52,843 nt of DNA from an uncultured Eubacteriales bacterium (GTDB lineage: Bacteria > Bacillota > Clostridia > Peptostreptococcales > Anaerovoracaceae). The translations under genes were made by a program, and so were the position numbers. Positions 7,964-17,454 of the stretch are shown piece by piece. Within the stretch, counting starts at the first letter, position 1. Each line of letters begins with the position of its first letter. The notes beneath the pieces were generated by a model. The model was not told the DNA's origin, searched no databases, and was given only the letters and a program-made list of their open reading frames with translations. The stretch is taken from assembly GCA_900318105.1 (NCBI GenBank), contig ONJG01000028.1, positions 1 through 52,843 of the forward strand, written 5' to 3'.

Positions 7964-8898
7964 AAATAGTATTTATGGGAACCCCGGATTTCGCAGCGGC
8001 ATCCCTCAGGGCATTGATTGATGCCGGGCATGAGATTCAGCTGGTGGTGACACAGCCGGACAGGAAGGGCAACCGAAACAAGATTATAATCTCTCCTGCA
8101 AAGGAGATAGCCATTGCAGAAGGAATACCGGTGCTTCAGCCTTACAGACTTAAGAAGGAAGCTGAGGCAGTGGAGCAGATTGCAGCTCTTTCACCGGATA
8201 TGATAGTGGTTGCGGCATTCGGCCAGATTATCCCGAAAGAAGTGCTGGATATACCAAAGTATGGCTGCATCAACGTGCACGGCTCGCTGCTTCCAAAGCT
8301 CAGGGGAGCATCACCCATGCATGCGGCGATACTCGAAGGCATGGATGAGACCGGAATCACCATCATGCGCATGGAAGAGGGCCTCGATACCGGAGACATG
8401 ATAAGCAAGGTGTCATGCGACATCAGGGGCAAGGACATAAACGAAGTCAGCGAAATCCTCGCAGAAGCCGGTGCAAAGCTCCTGGTCGAGACTCTGCCTG
8501 CCATTGAAAACGGCACGGCAGTGTATGAAAAACAGGACGACAGCCTTGCGACTTATGCTAAAATGATATCAAAGGAAGACGGCCTGACGGACTTTAATGA
8601 AGCTGCCGATCTGGTAGAACGCAAGATAAGGGCATATGCGTCATGGCCTGCATGCTACAGCTACCTGGACGGAGAACAGGTCAAGTTCTATAAGGCCGAA
8701 TCCTTTATGGATGAGACTCCGTCAGGAGAGCCCGGCACCGTGGCCGGAACAGGAAAGAATTATTACGATATAAACTGCAGCGAAGGTGTGCTCAGGGTTT
8801 ATGAGCAGCAGCTTGCAGGTAAAAAGAGAATGAGCGCCGGCGACTTTATGAGGGGACACAAACTGAAGACCGGCGACCGCTTTGCGAGAAAGGATTAA
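7960..8898 (+). CDS. fmt: Methionyl-tRNA formyltransferase
   Basis: A 312-residue protein that formylates initiator Met-tRNA with 10-formyl-tetrahydrofolate. The N-terminal Rossmann domain has VFMGTPDFAA and VVTQPDRKGNR. The catalytic region has INVHGSLLPKLRGASPMHAA, followed by GITIMRMEEGLDTGDM. A C-terminal OB-like domain covers about 205-312. The length is normal. It is coupled to def and followed three bases later by the membrane protease gene. Confidence 0.97.
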   Translation: MKIVFMGTPDFAAASLRALIDAGHEIQLVVTQPDRKGNRNKIIISPAKEIAIAEGIPVLQPYRLKKEAEAVEQIAALSPDMIVVAAFGQIIPKEVLDIPKYGCINVHGSLLPKLRGASPMHAAILEGMDETGITIMRMEEGLDTGDMISKVSCDIRGKDINEVSEILAEAGAKLLVETLPAIENGTAVYEKQDDSLATYAKMISKEDGLTDFNEAADLVERKIRAYASWPACYSYLDGEQVKFYKAESFMDETPSGEPGTVAGTGKNYYDINCSEGVLRVYEQQLAGKKRMSAGDFMRGHKLKTGDRFARKD

Positions 8899-8901
8899 GA
8901 G

Positions 8902-9606
8902 ATGTATTACTACTACGATTATTCATGGATAGTGCTGCTCCCGGCAATTCTTTTTACTTTTATTTGTCAGGCCAAGATCAACTCTGCATACAGCAAGTAC
9001 TCGCAGATAAGAAACAGCACCGGCGTCACAGGAGCCGAAGCCGCAAGAGCGATGATGGACGCGAACGGACTTCATGGCGTGGCCATTAACGTGCTCAATG
9101 CCGGAAACCAGCTGACCAATTTCTATGATCCGAGAAACAAGAGCCTCAACCTTTCAAAAGAGGTGTACAGCTCAAATTCAATTGCATCCGTTTGCATAGC
9201 CTGCCACGAGGTGGGACATGCTATCCAGGATGTGCAGCACTACGCACCGCTGGTGTTCCGCAACGGCATAGTGCCCATGGTCAATCTGACCCAGATGGCT
9301 TCATGGCCGCTGATCTTCATCGGCCTGCTGCTGTCCGTTACATCGCCGTACGGAAGCCTGATGTTCCTGATCGGTGTGGGATGCTTCCTGTTTGTAATTC
9401 TTTTCCATCTGGTGACTCTGCCGGTCGAATTTAACGCATCCAACAGAGCGCTTGAACAGATGAGGGTGCTCCACCTTGTAAACGAGGAGGACTACATAGG
9501 ATCAAGAGAGGTTCTGAGAGCCGCAGCAATGACATATGTGGCAGCTCTTGCAACAGCGGTTGCAAGTCTTCTGAGGGTGCTCCTGATCGCAGGCAGAAGG
9601 AGATAA
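8902..9606 (+). CDS. Membrane zinc metallopeptidase (YugP / Zn_peptidase_2 family)
   Basis: A 234-residue integral membrane protein. A first hydrophobic segment lies at about 8-22, the HEVGHAIQD zinc motif near 101-109, and further membrane segments at about 130-150, 152-175 and 205-228. These belong to the poorly characterised YugP-like family, which commonly sits between fmt and rsmB in Clostridia, as it does here. The substrate is unknown. The ribosome-binding site overlaps the end of fmt (AAGGATTAAGAG). Confidence 0.9.
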   Translation: MYYYYDYSWIVLLPAILFTFICQAKINSAYSKYSQIRNSTGVTGAEAARAMMDANGLHGVAINVLNAGNQLTNFYDPRNKSLNLSKEVYSSNSIASVCIACHEVGHAIQDVQHYAPLVFRNGIVPMVNLTQMASWPLIFIGLLLSVTSPYGSLMFLIGVGCFLFVILFHLVTLPVEFNASNRALEQMRVLHLVNEEDYIGSREVLRAAAMTYVAALATAVASLLRVLLIAGRRR

Positions 9607-9612
9607 TAAAGA

Positions 9613-10881
9613 ATGAACAGGGATTGGCTTGCGGTTTTTGAAGCGCTTAAAAGCGTATATGCAGACAAAGCTTATTCCAATATGGCAATCAACGAAGCCC
9701 TCTTGCATCACAACGGATGCAAAGAGAGCTTTGTTCGTAATTATGCAAAAGGTGTTCTGAGAGACACGATAAAGCTGGATTATTTTATAGACTCGCTTGC
9801 ATCGCGCGGAATAGGGAAGATTAAAGTAAGACCACTGATAATTCTCAGAATGGGTATATATGCAATAAACAGCCTGGGAAGCGTGCCGGAACATGCCGCC
9901 GTAAACGAGTCCGTAAACCTTGCGCGCAGGGTAGCCAGGGGCTCCGAGGGTTTCATAAACGGAGTGCTAAGGTCGTATGTCAGAAATCGTGACGAACTGG
10001 TGATTCCGGGTGACAGGGATGATGTCAGGTATTCCGTCAATTCAGCGATTATATCGCTTCTGAGAGAGCAATACGGGGATGAGGCAGAGGATATACTAAA
10101 TGCATTTAACGAGCCCTCAAAGACGATTATTCGCGTCAACAGGCTTCGTGCAGGCAGAGCTGACGTAATTGACAGCCTGAGCGCTATGGGTGTTGAAGCC
10201 GAGGCCTCGAGTGAATCGCCGAATGCCATTGTCTCATCCGGTAGCGGCATAGTCTCATCGGACCTATATAAGGCCGGGCTTATATCCATTCAGAGCCTGT
10301 CTTCGATGATCGCAATAGAGGCGCTTGATCCAAAGCCCGGGAGCAAGGTGCTGGATATGTGTGCGGCGCCGGGCGGAAAGTCCGCATATATGGCGGAATT
10401 AATGGACAACAGTGGCAGCATTACATCATGTGATATACACGAGCACAGACTGAAACTTATAGATAAAACCATGGAGCGTCTTGGGATAGGCATCGTGCAA
10501 TCGATGCATGCAGACGGCACAATGCATGATAAGAGCATGGATGATTGCTTTGATTATGTGCTTGCCGATGTCCCTTGCTCCGGACTCGGAGTCATGGCAG
10601 GCAAGCCTGAAATCAGGTTTTCACTCGATGCTGATGGGATGGCCGGACTTCAGGCAGTGCAGAAAGCCATACTTAAAAATGCAGCACGATATGCAAAAGC
10701 CGGTGGCCGCATAGAATATTCCACATGCACATTGAACAGGGATGAAAACGAGAGAATCGTTGAAAGCGTGCTGAAAGAGAGCGAAGGCAGTTTACTCAGC
10801 ATTATTGAAATGAAAACCCTAATGCCATATAATAGCAAGGTGGGATTCTTCTACTGTATTCTGGAGAAGGGTTCCTTGTAA
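9613..10881 (+). CDS. rsmB: 16S rRNA (cytosine-967-C5)-methyltransferase RsmB
   Basis: A 422-residue protein. The N-terminal NusB-like RNA-binding domain (about 1-135) includes AAVNESVNLAR and FINGVLR. The Rossmann methyltransferase domain has SAM motif LDMCAAPGGKSAYMAELM, ADVPCSGLGVM with a PC cysteine, and YSTCTLNRDENE with the catalytic TC cysteine. It methylates C967 of 16S rRNA. In many relatives rlmN follows; here the phosphatase gene follows directly after 33 bases. Confidence 0.95.
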   Translation: MNRDWLAVFEALKSVYADKAYSNMAINEALLHHNGCKESFVRNYAKGVLRDTIKLDYFIDSLASRGIGKIKVRPLIILRMGIYAINSLGSVPEHAAVNESVNLARRVARGSEGFINGVLRSYVRNRDELVIPGDRDDVRYSVNSAIISLLREQYGDEAEDILNAFNEPSKTIIRVNRLRAGRADVIDSLSAMGVEAEASSESPNAIVSSGSGIVSSDLYKAGLISIQSLSSMIAIEALDPKPGSKVLDMCAAPGGKSAYMAELMDNSGSITSCDIHEHRLKLIDKTMERLGIGIVQSMHADGTMHDKSMDDCFDYVLADVPCSGLGVMAGKPEIRFSLDADGMAGLQAVQKAILKNAARYAKAGGRIEYSTCTLNRDENERIVESVLKESEGSLLSIIEMKTLMPYNSKVGFFYCILEKGSL

Positions 10882-10914
10882 AACGAAAGACAGGGCTAAC
10901 GGAGAACAACTCAT

Positions 10915-11649
10915 ATGAACATAGGTTATTTGACAGACAGGGGCAGGAGAAGACCGACCAACGAAGATTCACTGAGAGTAGTGGAAGACCTTAATTTCTT
11001 CATGCTCGCAGACGGTGTTGGCGGCAACAGATCAGGAGAGATTGCAAGTGGTTCGGCGCTTGAGGCGCTCGAGAAATTTCTCCGCCATAACCCTCAGGAC
11101 CCGCTTACTTCAAGAGAGGATATCTTCAGATATTTCAGAGCGGCGGTTAATTATGTCAATCATTACATAATCAAGATGTCCGAGACGCAGCCCCAGTATA
11201 CCGGCATGGCCACAACACTGGCATTTGCATATGTCCGTGATGATGTCATGTATGTTTCCAATGTAGGAGACAGCCGTGTATATCTGATTCATGACGGTAT
11301 GATTCAGCAGATTACCGATGATCACACCTATGTGAATGACCTTGTCAAAATGGGTGCCATCTCCAAGGAAGAGGCCCATGTACATGCGCGCAAGAACGTA
11401 ATCACCAGAGCTATAGGAGCCAACGCCAACAACGAACCGGACTGCTTCAGCGTGCCGGTCAGAAAGGGCGACAGGATCCTCCTGTGCAGCGACGGACTGT
11501 ATGATGAAGTTGACGATGAGACCATACTCGGCACTATCAGCAGTTTTGATGATATGATGCAGTGCGCAGAAGAACTCGTAGCCATGGCCAACGAAAATGG
11601 CGGAAATGATAATATCTCCGTTATTTGCGTTGATCTGATGGAGGGCTAG
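10915..11649 (+). CDS. stp: PP2C-family Ser/Thr phosphatase (Stp/PrpC)
   Basis: A 244-residue PPM/PP2C phosphatase that reverses phosphorylation by the kinase encoded one base downstream. Metal-binding motifs are visible: RRPTNEDSL, FMLADGVGGNRSGE, YVSNVGDSRVYL, LLCSDGLYDEV and GGNDNISVI. The protein is cytoplasmic, with no membrane segment. ACGGAGAAC precedes the ATG. Tight coupling with the kinase gene is the usual arrangement in Firmicutes. Confidence 0.95.
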   Translation: MNIGYLTDRGRRRPTNEDSLRVVEDLNFFMLADGVGGNRSGEIASGSALEALEKFLRHNPQDPLTSREDIFRYFRAAVNYVNHYIIKMSETQPQYTGMATTLAFAYVRDDVMYVSNVGDSRVYLIHDGMIQQITDDHTYVNDLVKMGAISKEEAHVHARKNVITRAIGANANNEPDCFSVPVRKGDRILLCSDGLYDEVDDETILGTISSFDDMMQCAEELVAMANENGGNDNISVICVDLMEG

Positions 11650-11650
11650 A

Positions 11651-13396
11651 ATGGCAAGCAGAGTACTATCCGGACGTTACGAATTACTTGAAAAAATCGG
11701 CGATGGCGGTATGGCCGTCGTATACAAGGGAAGGGATAAGCTTCTCAACAGATTTATTGCGGTTAAAATATTGAGACCTGAGTTCACCAAAGATGCGACA
11801 TTTGTGGAGAACTTCAAGAGAGAATCCCAGGCGGCCGCAGGTCTTTCGCATCCGAATATCGTGGGTGTTTATGATGTAGGCAGAGAAGGAAACATAAACT
11901 ACATCGTAATGGAGCTCATAGACGGACAGACTCTCAATAAAATCATCGAAGAGGAAGCACCTATGGATTACCGCAAGGTAATTGACATATCCAAGCAGGT
12001 TGCAGCGGCTCTTCGTGTGGCGCATAAAAACAAGATTATCCACAGAGACGTAAAGCCTCACAACATAATGATTACAACAGACGGCGTCGTCAAGCTTGCG
12101 GACTTCGGTATCGCGCGCGCCGTCAACGATACAACGCTTTCGACCGGCAGCAAGATAGTCGGATCGGTGCATTACTTCTCGCCTGAACAGGCCAGGGGTA
12201 ATTATGTGGACGAGAGGTCGGATATTTATTCTCTCGGAATTGTAATGTATGAGATGCTGACGGGTAAGGTTCCGTTCGACGGAGAAAACCCGGTAACGGT
12301 AGCACTCAAGCATATCAATGAGGAAATCGTTCCGCCGAGAGAACTCGAGCCGGGTATTCCTCCCGCACTTGAGCGCTGCGTAATGAAAGCGACCAACAAG
12401 TATCAGACCAAGAGATATTCATCAGCGGATGAACTCATTCAGGAACTTGATAATATTTCGTTTGTCACAAATATTACGTCGGATTCAATATTTGAGTCCT
12501 CGGATATTGTCGAAAAAAGAAACAAGAGAAGAGATGAGTTCAAAAAGGCAGTGGATGATGAGGTGAGAGCAAGAGAAGAAATGCTCAAGCCCGCAAGAAA
12601 GAGAAAGAGAATCCTCGCTTTTCTTGTTGCGTTGCTGCTTCTGGCTGCAGGCGGAGCCTTTGGGGCATGGAAGATGGGAGTATTCTCACCTACAAAACCT
12701 GCTCCCGATCTTCTGGACAGGACTCTCGAAGAGGCAATGGAGGTAGCTGCAGAGGAAGGCTTTAAATTAAAACAGGGCAAGGACGTTTATTCATCGGAAT
12801 ATGCCGAGGGCAGAGTCTGCGTGCAGGACCCCGAACCCGGCAAGGAAATGCCCAAAGAAGGCACGATAACCATCAATATTTCGAAGGGACCGAAAGACGG
12901 TCTTGTTCCGAAAGTTGTAGGTATGCAGCGTGATCAGGTAGAGGCATTCCTCAAGGAGCAGGGATATGAACTCGGAACCGTTAAAACCAAAACATCGCCT
13001 GAGGAAGAGGGCCTGGTGCTCGAACAGACGCCTGAGGCCGGATCCAGTGCCGAAAAAGAAACCAAGATAGACATCGTTGTTTCCGATGGTAAAGGCAAGG
13101 AAATGGGAACCGTGCCTTCGGTTACCAAGCTTTCACTTAAAGAAGCAGAAAAGCAGATTCAATCTGCCGGCTTTGAGCGCGGTGAGGTTACATACAGCTA
13201 CAATGACAATATCGGAAAAGGATACGTCATTTATCAACAGTGGCAGGCAGGTATGCAGCTTGAGAAGGGTACGACAATAGACCTTGAGGTAAGCAGAGGG
13301 CCTGAGCCTGCGCCTGAACCTGCGCCGTCCGAAAAACCGGATAATTCCGACGAAAAGTCCGAACAGCAGGAAGACACCGCAGAAAACGGTGGTTAG
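11651..13396 (+). CDS. prkC: PASTA-domain Ser/Thr kinase (PrkC/Stk1)
   Basis: A 581-residue membrane kinase sensing muropeptides or lipid II and controlling wall growth and dormancy exit. The kinase domain (about 8-275) has GDGGMAVVYKG, the VAIK-equivalent AVKIL, HRDVKPHN and DFGIAR. A membrane segment lies at about 318-340. Three extracellular PASTA repeats follow at about 345-412, 413-480 and 482-550, and then a Pro/Glu/Ser-rich tail. The catalytic residues look intact. It follows stp by one base and rsgA follows 18 bases later. Relatives carry two to five PASTA repeats, so three is ordinary. Confidence 0.96.
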   Translation: MASRVLSGRYELLEKIGDGGMAVVYKGRDKLLNRFIAVKILRPEFTKDATFVENFKRESQAAAGLSHPNIVGVYDVGREGNINYIVMELIDGQTLNKIIEEEAPMDYRKVIDISKQVAAALRVAHKNKIIHRDVKPHNIMITTDGVVKLADFGIARAVNDTTLSTGSKIVGSVHYFSPEQARGNYVDERSDIYSLGIVMYEMLTGKVPFDGENPVTVALKHINEEIVPPRELEPGIPPALERCVMKATNKYQTKRYSSADELIQELDNISFVTNITSDSIFESSDIVEKRNKRRDEFKKAVDDEVRAREEMLKPARKRKRILAFLVALLLLAAGGAFGAWKMGVFSPTKPAPDLLDRTLEEAMEVAAEEGFKLKQGKDVYSSEYAEGRVCVQDPEPGKEMPKEGTITINISKGPKDGLVPKVVGMQRDQVEAFLKEQGYELGTVKTKTSPEEEGLVLEQTPEAGSSAEKETKIDIVVSDGKGKEMGTVPSVTKLSLKEAEKQIQSAGFERGEVTYSYNDNIGKGYVIYQQWQAGMQLEKGTTIDLEVSRGPEPAPEPAPSEKPDNSDEKSEQQEDTAENGG

Positions 13397-13414
13397 GCTG
13401 AGGTTCACTGGTCT

Positions 13415-14293
13415 ATGACAGGGACGGTAGTAAAAGGAATAGGAGGTTTCTACTTCGTCTATGACGGATCTGATGTCGTCATGGGTAAGGCGCGCGGAAA
13501 CCTCAAAAGGGATAAAGAGATAATCTACGTAGGCGATATCGTCGATTTTGAAATTGACAAAAATGACAGCGACGGCGAATGCGTGATTAACAAAGTAATT
13601 GAGAGAAGGAATTTCTTGAGCAGACCACCCGTATCCAATCTGGATATGCTGGTGGTCGTATTTAGTCTTGTAAATCCTGCCGTCAACTATCCTGTGGTTG
13701 ACAAGATGATCGCAGCCTGCGAACAGGCGGGAATTGAGCCTGCCGTCTGCATATCCAAAACAGATCTTGCAAGTGACGAAGAGCTGCAGGCCGCAGTCTC
13801 GGTTTATTCAGGCATTTATCAGACTGCATGTGTCAATGCCATAAGCGGTGAAGGACTGGATAGATTAACGGATATAATAAGAGGTAAGAACGTTGCGCTT
13901 GCAGGGCCGTCGGGTGTGGGCAAATCCACCATCTCCAATCATCTCGTAGCCGATCTCGGAATTGAGCTGGCCACAGGAGATATATCCGGTAAGACAGGAA
14001 GAGGCAGGCATACGACGAGACATGTTGAAATATTTGCCCTTGGTGACGGGACCAATCTGTATGATACCCCGGGCTTTACTTCACTGGAGCTCCTGGAGAC
14101 GGAGCCGGATGAAATAAAGGAATTGTTCAGGGAATTCAGAGATTACGATTCATCATGCCGCTACGGCGACTGCATGCACATAAATGAACCTGACTGCGGC
14201 GTCAAGGAAGCACTTGCAGAAGGAAAAATTTCGAAAAGCAGATATGACTCATATATACTCATGACAGAGGAGGCAGAAAAATGGCTAAAATAA
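13415..14293 (+). CDS. rsgA: Ribosome small-subunit-dependent GTPase RsgA
   Basis: A 292-residue circularly permuted GTPase acting late in 30S assembly. An N-terminal OB fold covers about 1-70. G motifs appear in permuted order: SKTD (G4 equivalent), AGPSGVGKST (G1), then DTPGF (G3). The C-terminal zinc-binding part carries the Cys/His pattern CRYGDCMHINEPDC. The ATG at 13415 has only a weak ribosome-binding site. The 3' end overlaps rpe by 13 bases. Confidence 0.95.
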   Translation: MTGTVVKGIGGFYFVYDGSDVVMGKARGNLKRDKEIIYVGDIVDFEIDKNDSDGECVINKVIERRNFLSRPPVSNLDMLVVVFSLVNPAVNYPVVDKMIAACEQAGIEPAVCISKTDLASDEELQAAVSVYSGIYQTACVNAISGEGLDRLTDIIRGKNVALAGPSGVGKSTISNHLVADLGIELATGDISGKTGRGRHTTRHVEIFALGDGTNLYDTPGFTSLELLETEPDEIKELFREFRDYDSSCRYGDCMHINEPDCGVKEALAEGKISKSRYDSYILMTEEAEKWLK

Positions 14294-14949
14294 GAGAGAT
14301 TTCACTGATTGCACCTTCGATTCTTTCGGCGGATTTTGCAAGGCTCGGAGAGGACGTTAAGGATGTATGCGCAAGAGGCATAGACTACCTGCATATCGAT
14401 GTTATGGACGGAGCGTTTGTACCGAATATTTCTTTCGGTTCAGCTGTCATGAAGAGTCTGAACGATACAGCCACCGTGCCCTATGACGTGCATCTCATGG
14501 TGGAGGAGCCGATAAGGTATATAGGGGACTTCGTCACGGATAATACAGTATTTATCACAGTGCACCAGGAGGCCTGCAAGGATCTCGAGGGAACCATCGA
14601 TGCAATTCATGAACTCGGAGTCAAGGCCGGAGTTTCCATAAAACCGGGCACATCACCCGAGGTGCTGGATGCACTGCTTCCAAAGATCGATATGATTCTT
14701 GTAATGTCGGTTGAGCCTGGATTTGGCGGTCAGAAGTTTATGGACGGCTCGCTTCCCAAAATCTCATACTTCAGAGACAAGAGAGAGGAATGCGGACTTG
14801 ATTATCTGATAGAGGTTGACGGAGGAATAAGCTCTGCCAATTCCCATCTTGTAAGAGATGCGGGCGTCGATGTGATAGTTGCAGGTTCTGCCGTATTTAA
14901 GGCAGCAGACAGAACTGAAGAGATAAAGGGTATAAAGGGGCTTAAGTAA
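14281..14949 (+). CDS. rpe: Ribulose-phosphate 3-epimerase
   Basis: A 222-residue TIM-barrel enzyme that interconverts ribulose-5-P and xylulose-5-P in the pentose phosphate pathway. Visible motifs are APSILSADFARLGE, HIDVMDGAFVPNISFG, DVHLMVEEP, VMSVEPGFGGQKF and EVDGGIS. GAGGAGG lies inside rsgA, seven bases before the ATG. It is the last gene of the + strand run; a hairpin follows. The thiN and spoVM genes that often follow rpe in spore formers are absent. Confidence 0.96.
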   Translation: MAKIREISLIAPSILSADFARLGEDVKDVCARGIDYLHIDVMDGAFVPNISFGSAVMKSLNDTATVPYDVHLMVEEPIRYIGDFVTDNTVFITVHQEACKDLEGTIDAIHELGVKAGVSIKPGTSPEVLDALLPKIDMILVMSVEPGFGGQKFMDGSLPKISYFRDKREECGLDYLIEVDGGISSANSHLVRDAGVDVIVAGSAVFKAADRTEEIKGIKGLK

Positions 14950-14955
14950 CAACCG

Positions 14956-14988
14956 AAAATGCCGGATTGAACGAAATCCGACATTTTA
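14956..14988 (+). terminator. Probable intrinsic terminator after rpe
   Basis: AAAATGCCGGATT pairs with AATCCGACATTTT (one C-A mismatch) around a short loop. The T-rich part lies within the second arm, so strength is uncertain. Confidence 0.55.
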
Positions 14989-15020
14989 TGAATGCAAAAC
15001 GACATTTTTTGCACCCCGAA
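14979..15020 (+). promoter_or_regulatory. 21-base-phased direct repeat upstream of comEC
   Basis: CGACATTTT occurs at 14979 and again at 15000, exactly 21 bases apart. The second unit contains CATTTTTTGCA, which resembles the 21-base-phased elements before ruvC (20723) and recA (51462). The first unit overlaps the rpe terminator arm, so part of this similarity could be accidental. Confidence 0.35.
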
Positions 15021-15027
15021 AACTGTA

Positions 15028-15056
15028 CTGAATTTTAAAACGAAAACAAATAGAAT
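15028..15056 (+). promoter_or_regulatory. Weak candidate promoter of comEC
   Basis: CTGAAT (15028-15033), 17-base spacer, TAGAAT (15051-15056). The poor -35 directly behind the phased repeat would fit an activator-dependent promoter; this is inference. Confidence 0.35.
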
Positions 15057-15076
15057 CATGGCAGCCGGTACCTGTC

Positions 15077-17389
15077 ATGATGAGAAGAAAACTAGTTGTA
15101 TACACAATTATGCTTATAGCCGGTATCTGCGCCGGCTTTTTTATATTTGAAAAGGCAAAGCTCATATCCGGACTTATGTTTATGATCGGAACGGGCATTG
15201 CAATCTTTGTGGTGCAGCCTGATACAAATCAGACAGGACTGAAGGCAGAACGGATAATATGCTTTTGCATCATGTCACTGGGATTACTGCTGTTTGCGGG
15301 AGAATATTCACGGTATGAAAGTGCATGTCCTGAGGCAGAGAATGTCCGGATATATGGCAGAGTCCTTAATGCCGAGGATAAAAGCGAATATCTGAGGCTT
15401 ACAATGACGGATACGGAAAATCACCGGAAGGTAAATGTGAACGTCAGTAAAGATCCGGATGAGGCGGCAGATTTATCGTATTACATAGGCTCGCTCGCGG
15501 AAGTAACGGGGACTGTAAAGAAGCTGCCGGAAGCAGATAATCCCGGTTGCTTTGATTACAGAAGGTATATGAGGAGCAAAGGAATAGCTTATTCCATAAA
15601 GGCAGACAGCGTTCAGATGGACGAAAGCAGGCCCGCCGGAATCCACCGGATAAGAAAGTATCTTATAAAAGAAAGGGAGACTTTTCTCTCGCATTTCGAG
15701 GATGAAAACAGGGGCGTGCTGAGAGGTGTCATATTCGGGGACAAATCGGAAATCGATGAGAATGTTCTAAAAGAGTTCAATATGAACTCAAGCGGACATA
15801 TACTCGCCGTAAGCGGCCTTCATATAGGATTTCTGTATTCATTGCTACGGCTGCTCTCCGGAAGGAAAAAGACACTGCCCATATCACTGCTCGTGATATT
15901 TCTCATGACAGTGTACGGAGAGATGACGATGTGGAGCTCGTCCACTGTAAGGGCAGTCATAGTGCTTTCTCTGAGCATACTATCGGTGAACCTCAGGAGG
16001 CCTTTTGACCTACTGAGCTCCATATCTGCAGCAGCCTTCATGATACTGCTATTCAGACCGTATATGCTGTTCAACACCGGATTTCAGCTGTCATTTGCGG
16101 CAATGTGCTCAATCGCATTTCTTTCGAAGTATCTGTCGGCATTTCTGGGTGAATTGCTCGGCACGGCAGTATCTGTTCAGATAGGCACAATCCCGCTGAT
16201 TGCAATGAGTTTTCACAGGGTGAACAGTCTGGCACTCCTGATTAATATACCGATAATTATATTATCGTCACTATTTGTCCCGCTCAGCATTTTCGTCCTT
16301 TTCATAGGCATGGCAATGGCACATCTTCCGGGCATCTGCATTTCCTGTATAAATATCCTCTGCGAATGCCTTGTGAGTCTCAATCACATCCTTTCATTTG
16401 ACGGCGGCTTTTCAAATCTCGTATCCGGTGCGGGAGCGGCCATCAGCTTAACGTTTTATATTCTGATATTTGCAGCCTCATCTGAATGGCTGAGGGTAAA
16501 CATAATACGGAAAAAATATGCTTTGCTTAAAAAGACATTTTCGATAATGCTGATACCCTTGATGTTCATGCATATATGTCTTTATGATGCCCTGAAGGGG
16601 GATGAAATCGTATTTGTCTCAGTCGGGCAGGGAGACTGCACGCATATAAGATGTGGCAGGGAAGACATACTTATAGACGGAGGCGGAAGCGATTTCGTTA
16701 ACACGGGAGAAAGGATACTGATGCCGTACCTTTTATCGCAGGGAGCAAAAGATGTGGACGTTGCCGTACTCACGCATCTTCACAAGGATCACTATCTCGG
16801 CATCTCGGAACTATCAGAGCTTTATCCTGTACGTTCTGTTGCAATGCCCTCAGACTACGGGGAATCCTTTGAGAATCAAAAGGATGACTCAATATCATTT
16901 AACACCGGGCAGATCATATATCTGTACGGTGAATCGCAAATCAACGTGAGGAAAGATGTGTCTGTTGAAATCCTCTGGCCGCTTACAGCTGAGCGCGGGA
17001 GCATCAGAATTGATGATCCGAATGAGCACAACATGGTATATATGATTAATTACAAAGGCATCAAAGTGATGGTTACGGGAGACCTGCTGGAGGAGGATGA
17101 GATCAAAATGGCCGATTATTACAAGGGGAGCGACTCCCTCAAATGCAATATACTCAAGGTCGCGCATCACGGCAGTAAATCCAGCAGCTCCGAAGTTTTC
17201 CTTGATATGGCAAATCCCGAAATTGCCGTCATACAGGTAGGACGTGATAACTTTTACGGACATCCGCACGATCAGACGCTGCAAAGACTTGAGGACAGAG
17301 GAATCAAGGTTTTCAGAAACGATACGGACGGCGCGGTAGGAATTGATATAGGACGTAATAATAAAATCAAAGTACATACATGGCACTGA
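15077..17389 (+). CDS. comEC: ComEC/Rec2 DNA-uptake channel
   Basis: A 770-residue polytopic membrane protein that carries single-stranded DNA across the membrane in natural transformation. Hydrophobic segments at 7-60 precede an OB-like domain (about 90-190). The competence channel region (about 210-500) includes LRGVIFGDKSEID and AVSGLHIGF. The C-terminal metallo-beta-lactamase-like domain (about 510-770) has THLHKDHYLG (near 564), MVTGDL, KVAHHGSKSSS and GHPHDQT, so a nuclease site looks intact. The length is normal. The start could be either ATG of the ATGATG at 15077. The gene overlaps the extended frame of holA. Whether this organism is transformable cannot be judged from one gene. Confidence 0.94.
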   Translation: MMRRKLVVYTIMLIAGICAGFFIFEKAKLISGLMFMIGTGIAIFVVQPDTNQTGLKAERIICFCIMSLGLLLFAGEYSRYESACPEAENVRIYGRVLNAEDKSEYLRLTMTDTENHRKVNVNVSKDPDEAADLSYYIGSLAEVTGTVKKLPEADNPGCFDYRRYMRSKGIAYSIKADSVQMDESRPAGIHRIRKYLIKERETFLSHFEDENRGVLRGVIFGDKSEIDENVLKEFNMNSSGHILAVSGLHIGFLYSLLRLLSGRKKTLPISLLVIFLMTVYGEMTMWSSSTVRAVIVLSLSILSVNLRRPFDLLSSISAAAFMILLFRPYMLFNTGFQLSFAAMCSIAFLSKYLSAFLGELLGTAVSVQIGTIPLIAMSFHRVNSLALLINIPIIILSSLFVPLSIFVLFIGMAMAHLPGICISCINILCECLVSLNHILSFDGGFSNLVSGAGAAISLTFYILIFAASSEWLRVNIIRKKYALLKKTFSIMLIPLMFMHICLYDALKGDEIVFVSVGQGDCTHIRCGREDILIDGGGSDFVNTGERILMPYLLSQGAKDVDVAVLTHLHKDHYLGISELSELYPVRSVAMPSDYGESFENQKDDSISFNTGQIIYLYGESQINVRKDVSVEILWPLTAERGSIRIDDPNEHNMVYMINYKGIKVMVTGDLLEEDEIKMADYYKGSDSLKCNILKVAHHGSKSSSSEVFLDMANPEIAVIQVGRDNFYGHPHDQTLQRLEDRGIKVFRNDTDGAVGIDIGRNNKIKVHTWH

Positions 17390-17454
17390 TGCTTGAGGAC
17401 GGTAAAATCTATGTGTTAGAATACGTAGGTGATTCGGGGAGCAAGCAGATAATT

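Noticed and set aside
11684..12313. 209-residue minus-strand open frame opposite prkC
   Set aside because: Shadow of the kinase domain; no motif or ribosome-binding site.
14996..15008. ComK box (AAAA-N5-TTTT) before comEC
   Set aside because: Such AT-rich matches are frequent by chance and ComK is not expected outside Bacillus-like species.
17380..17454. Upstream extension of holA to the ATG overlapping comEC
   Set aside because: The 25 extra residues do not resemble any HolA N-terminus, and the ATG at 17455 gives normal length.
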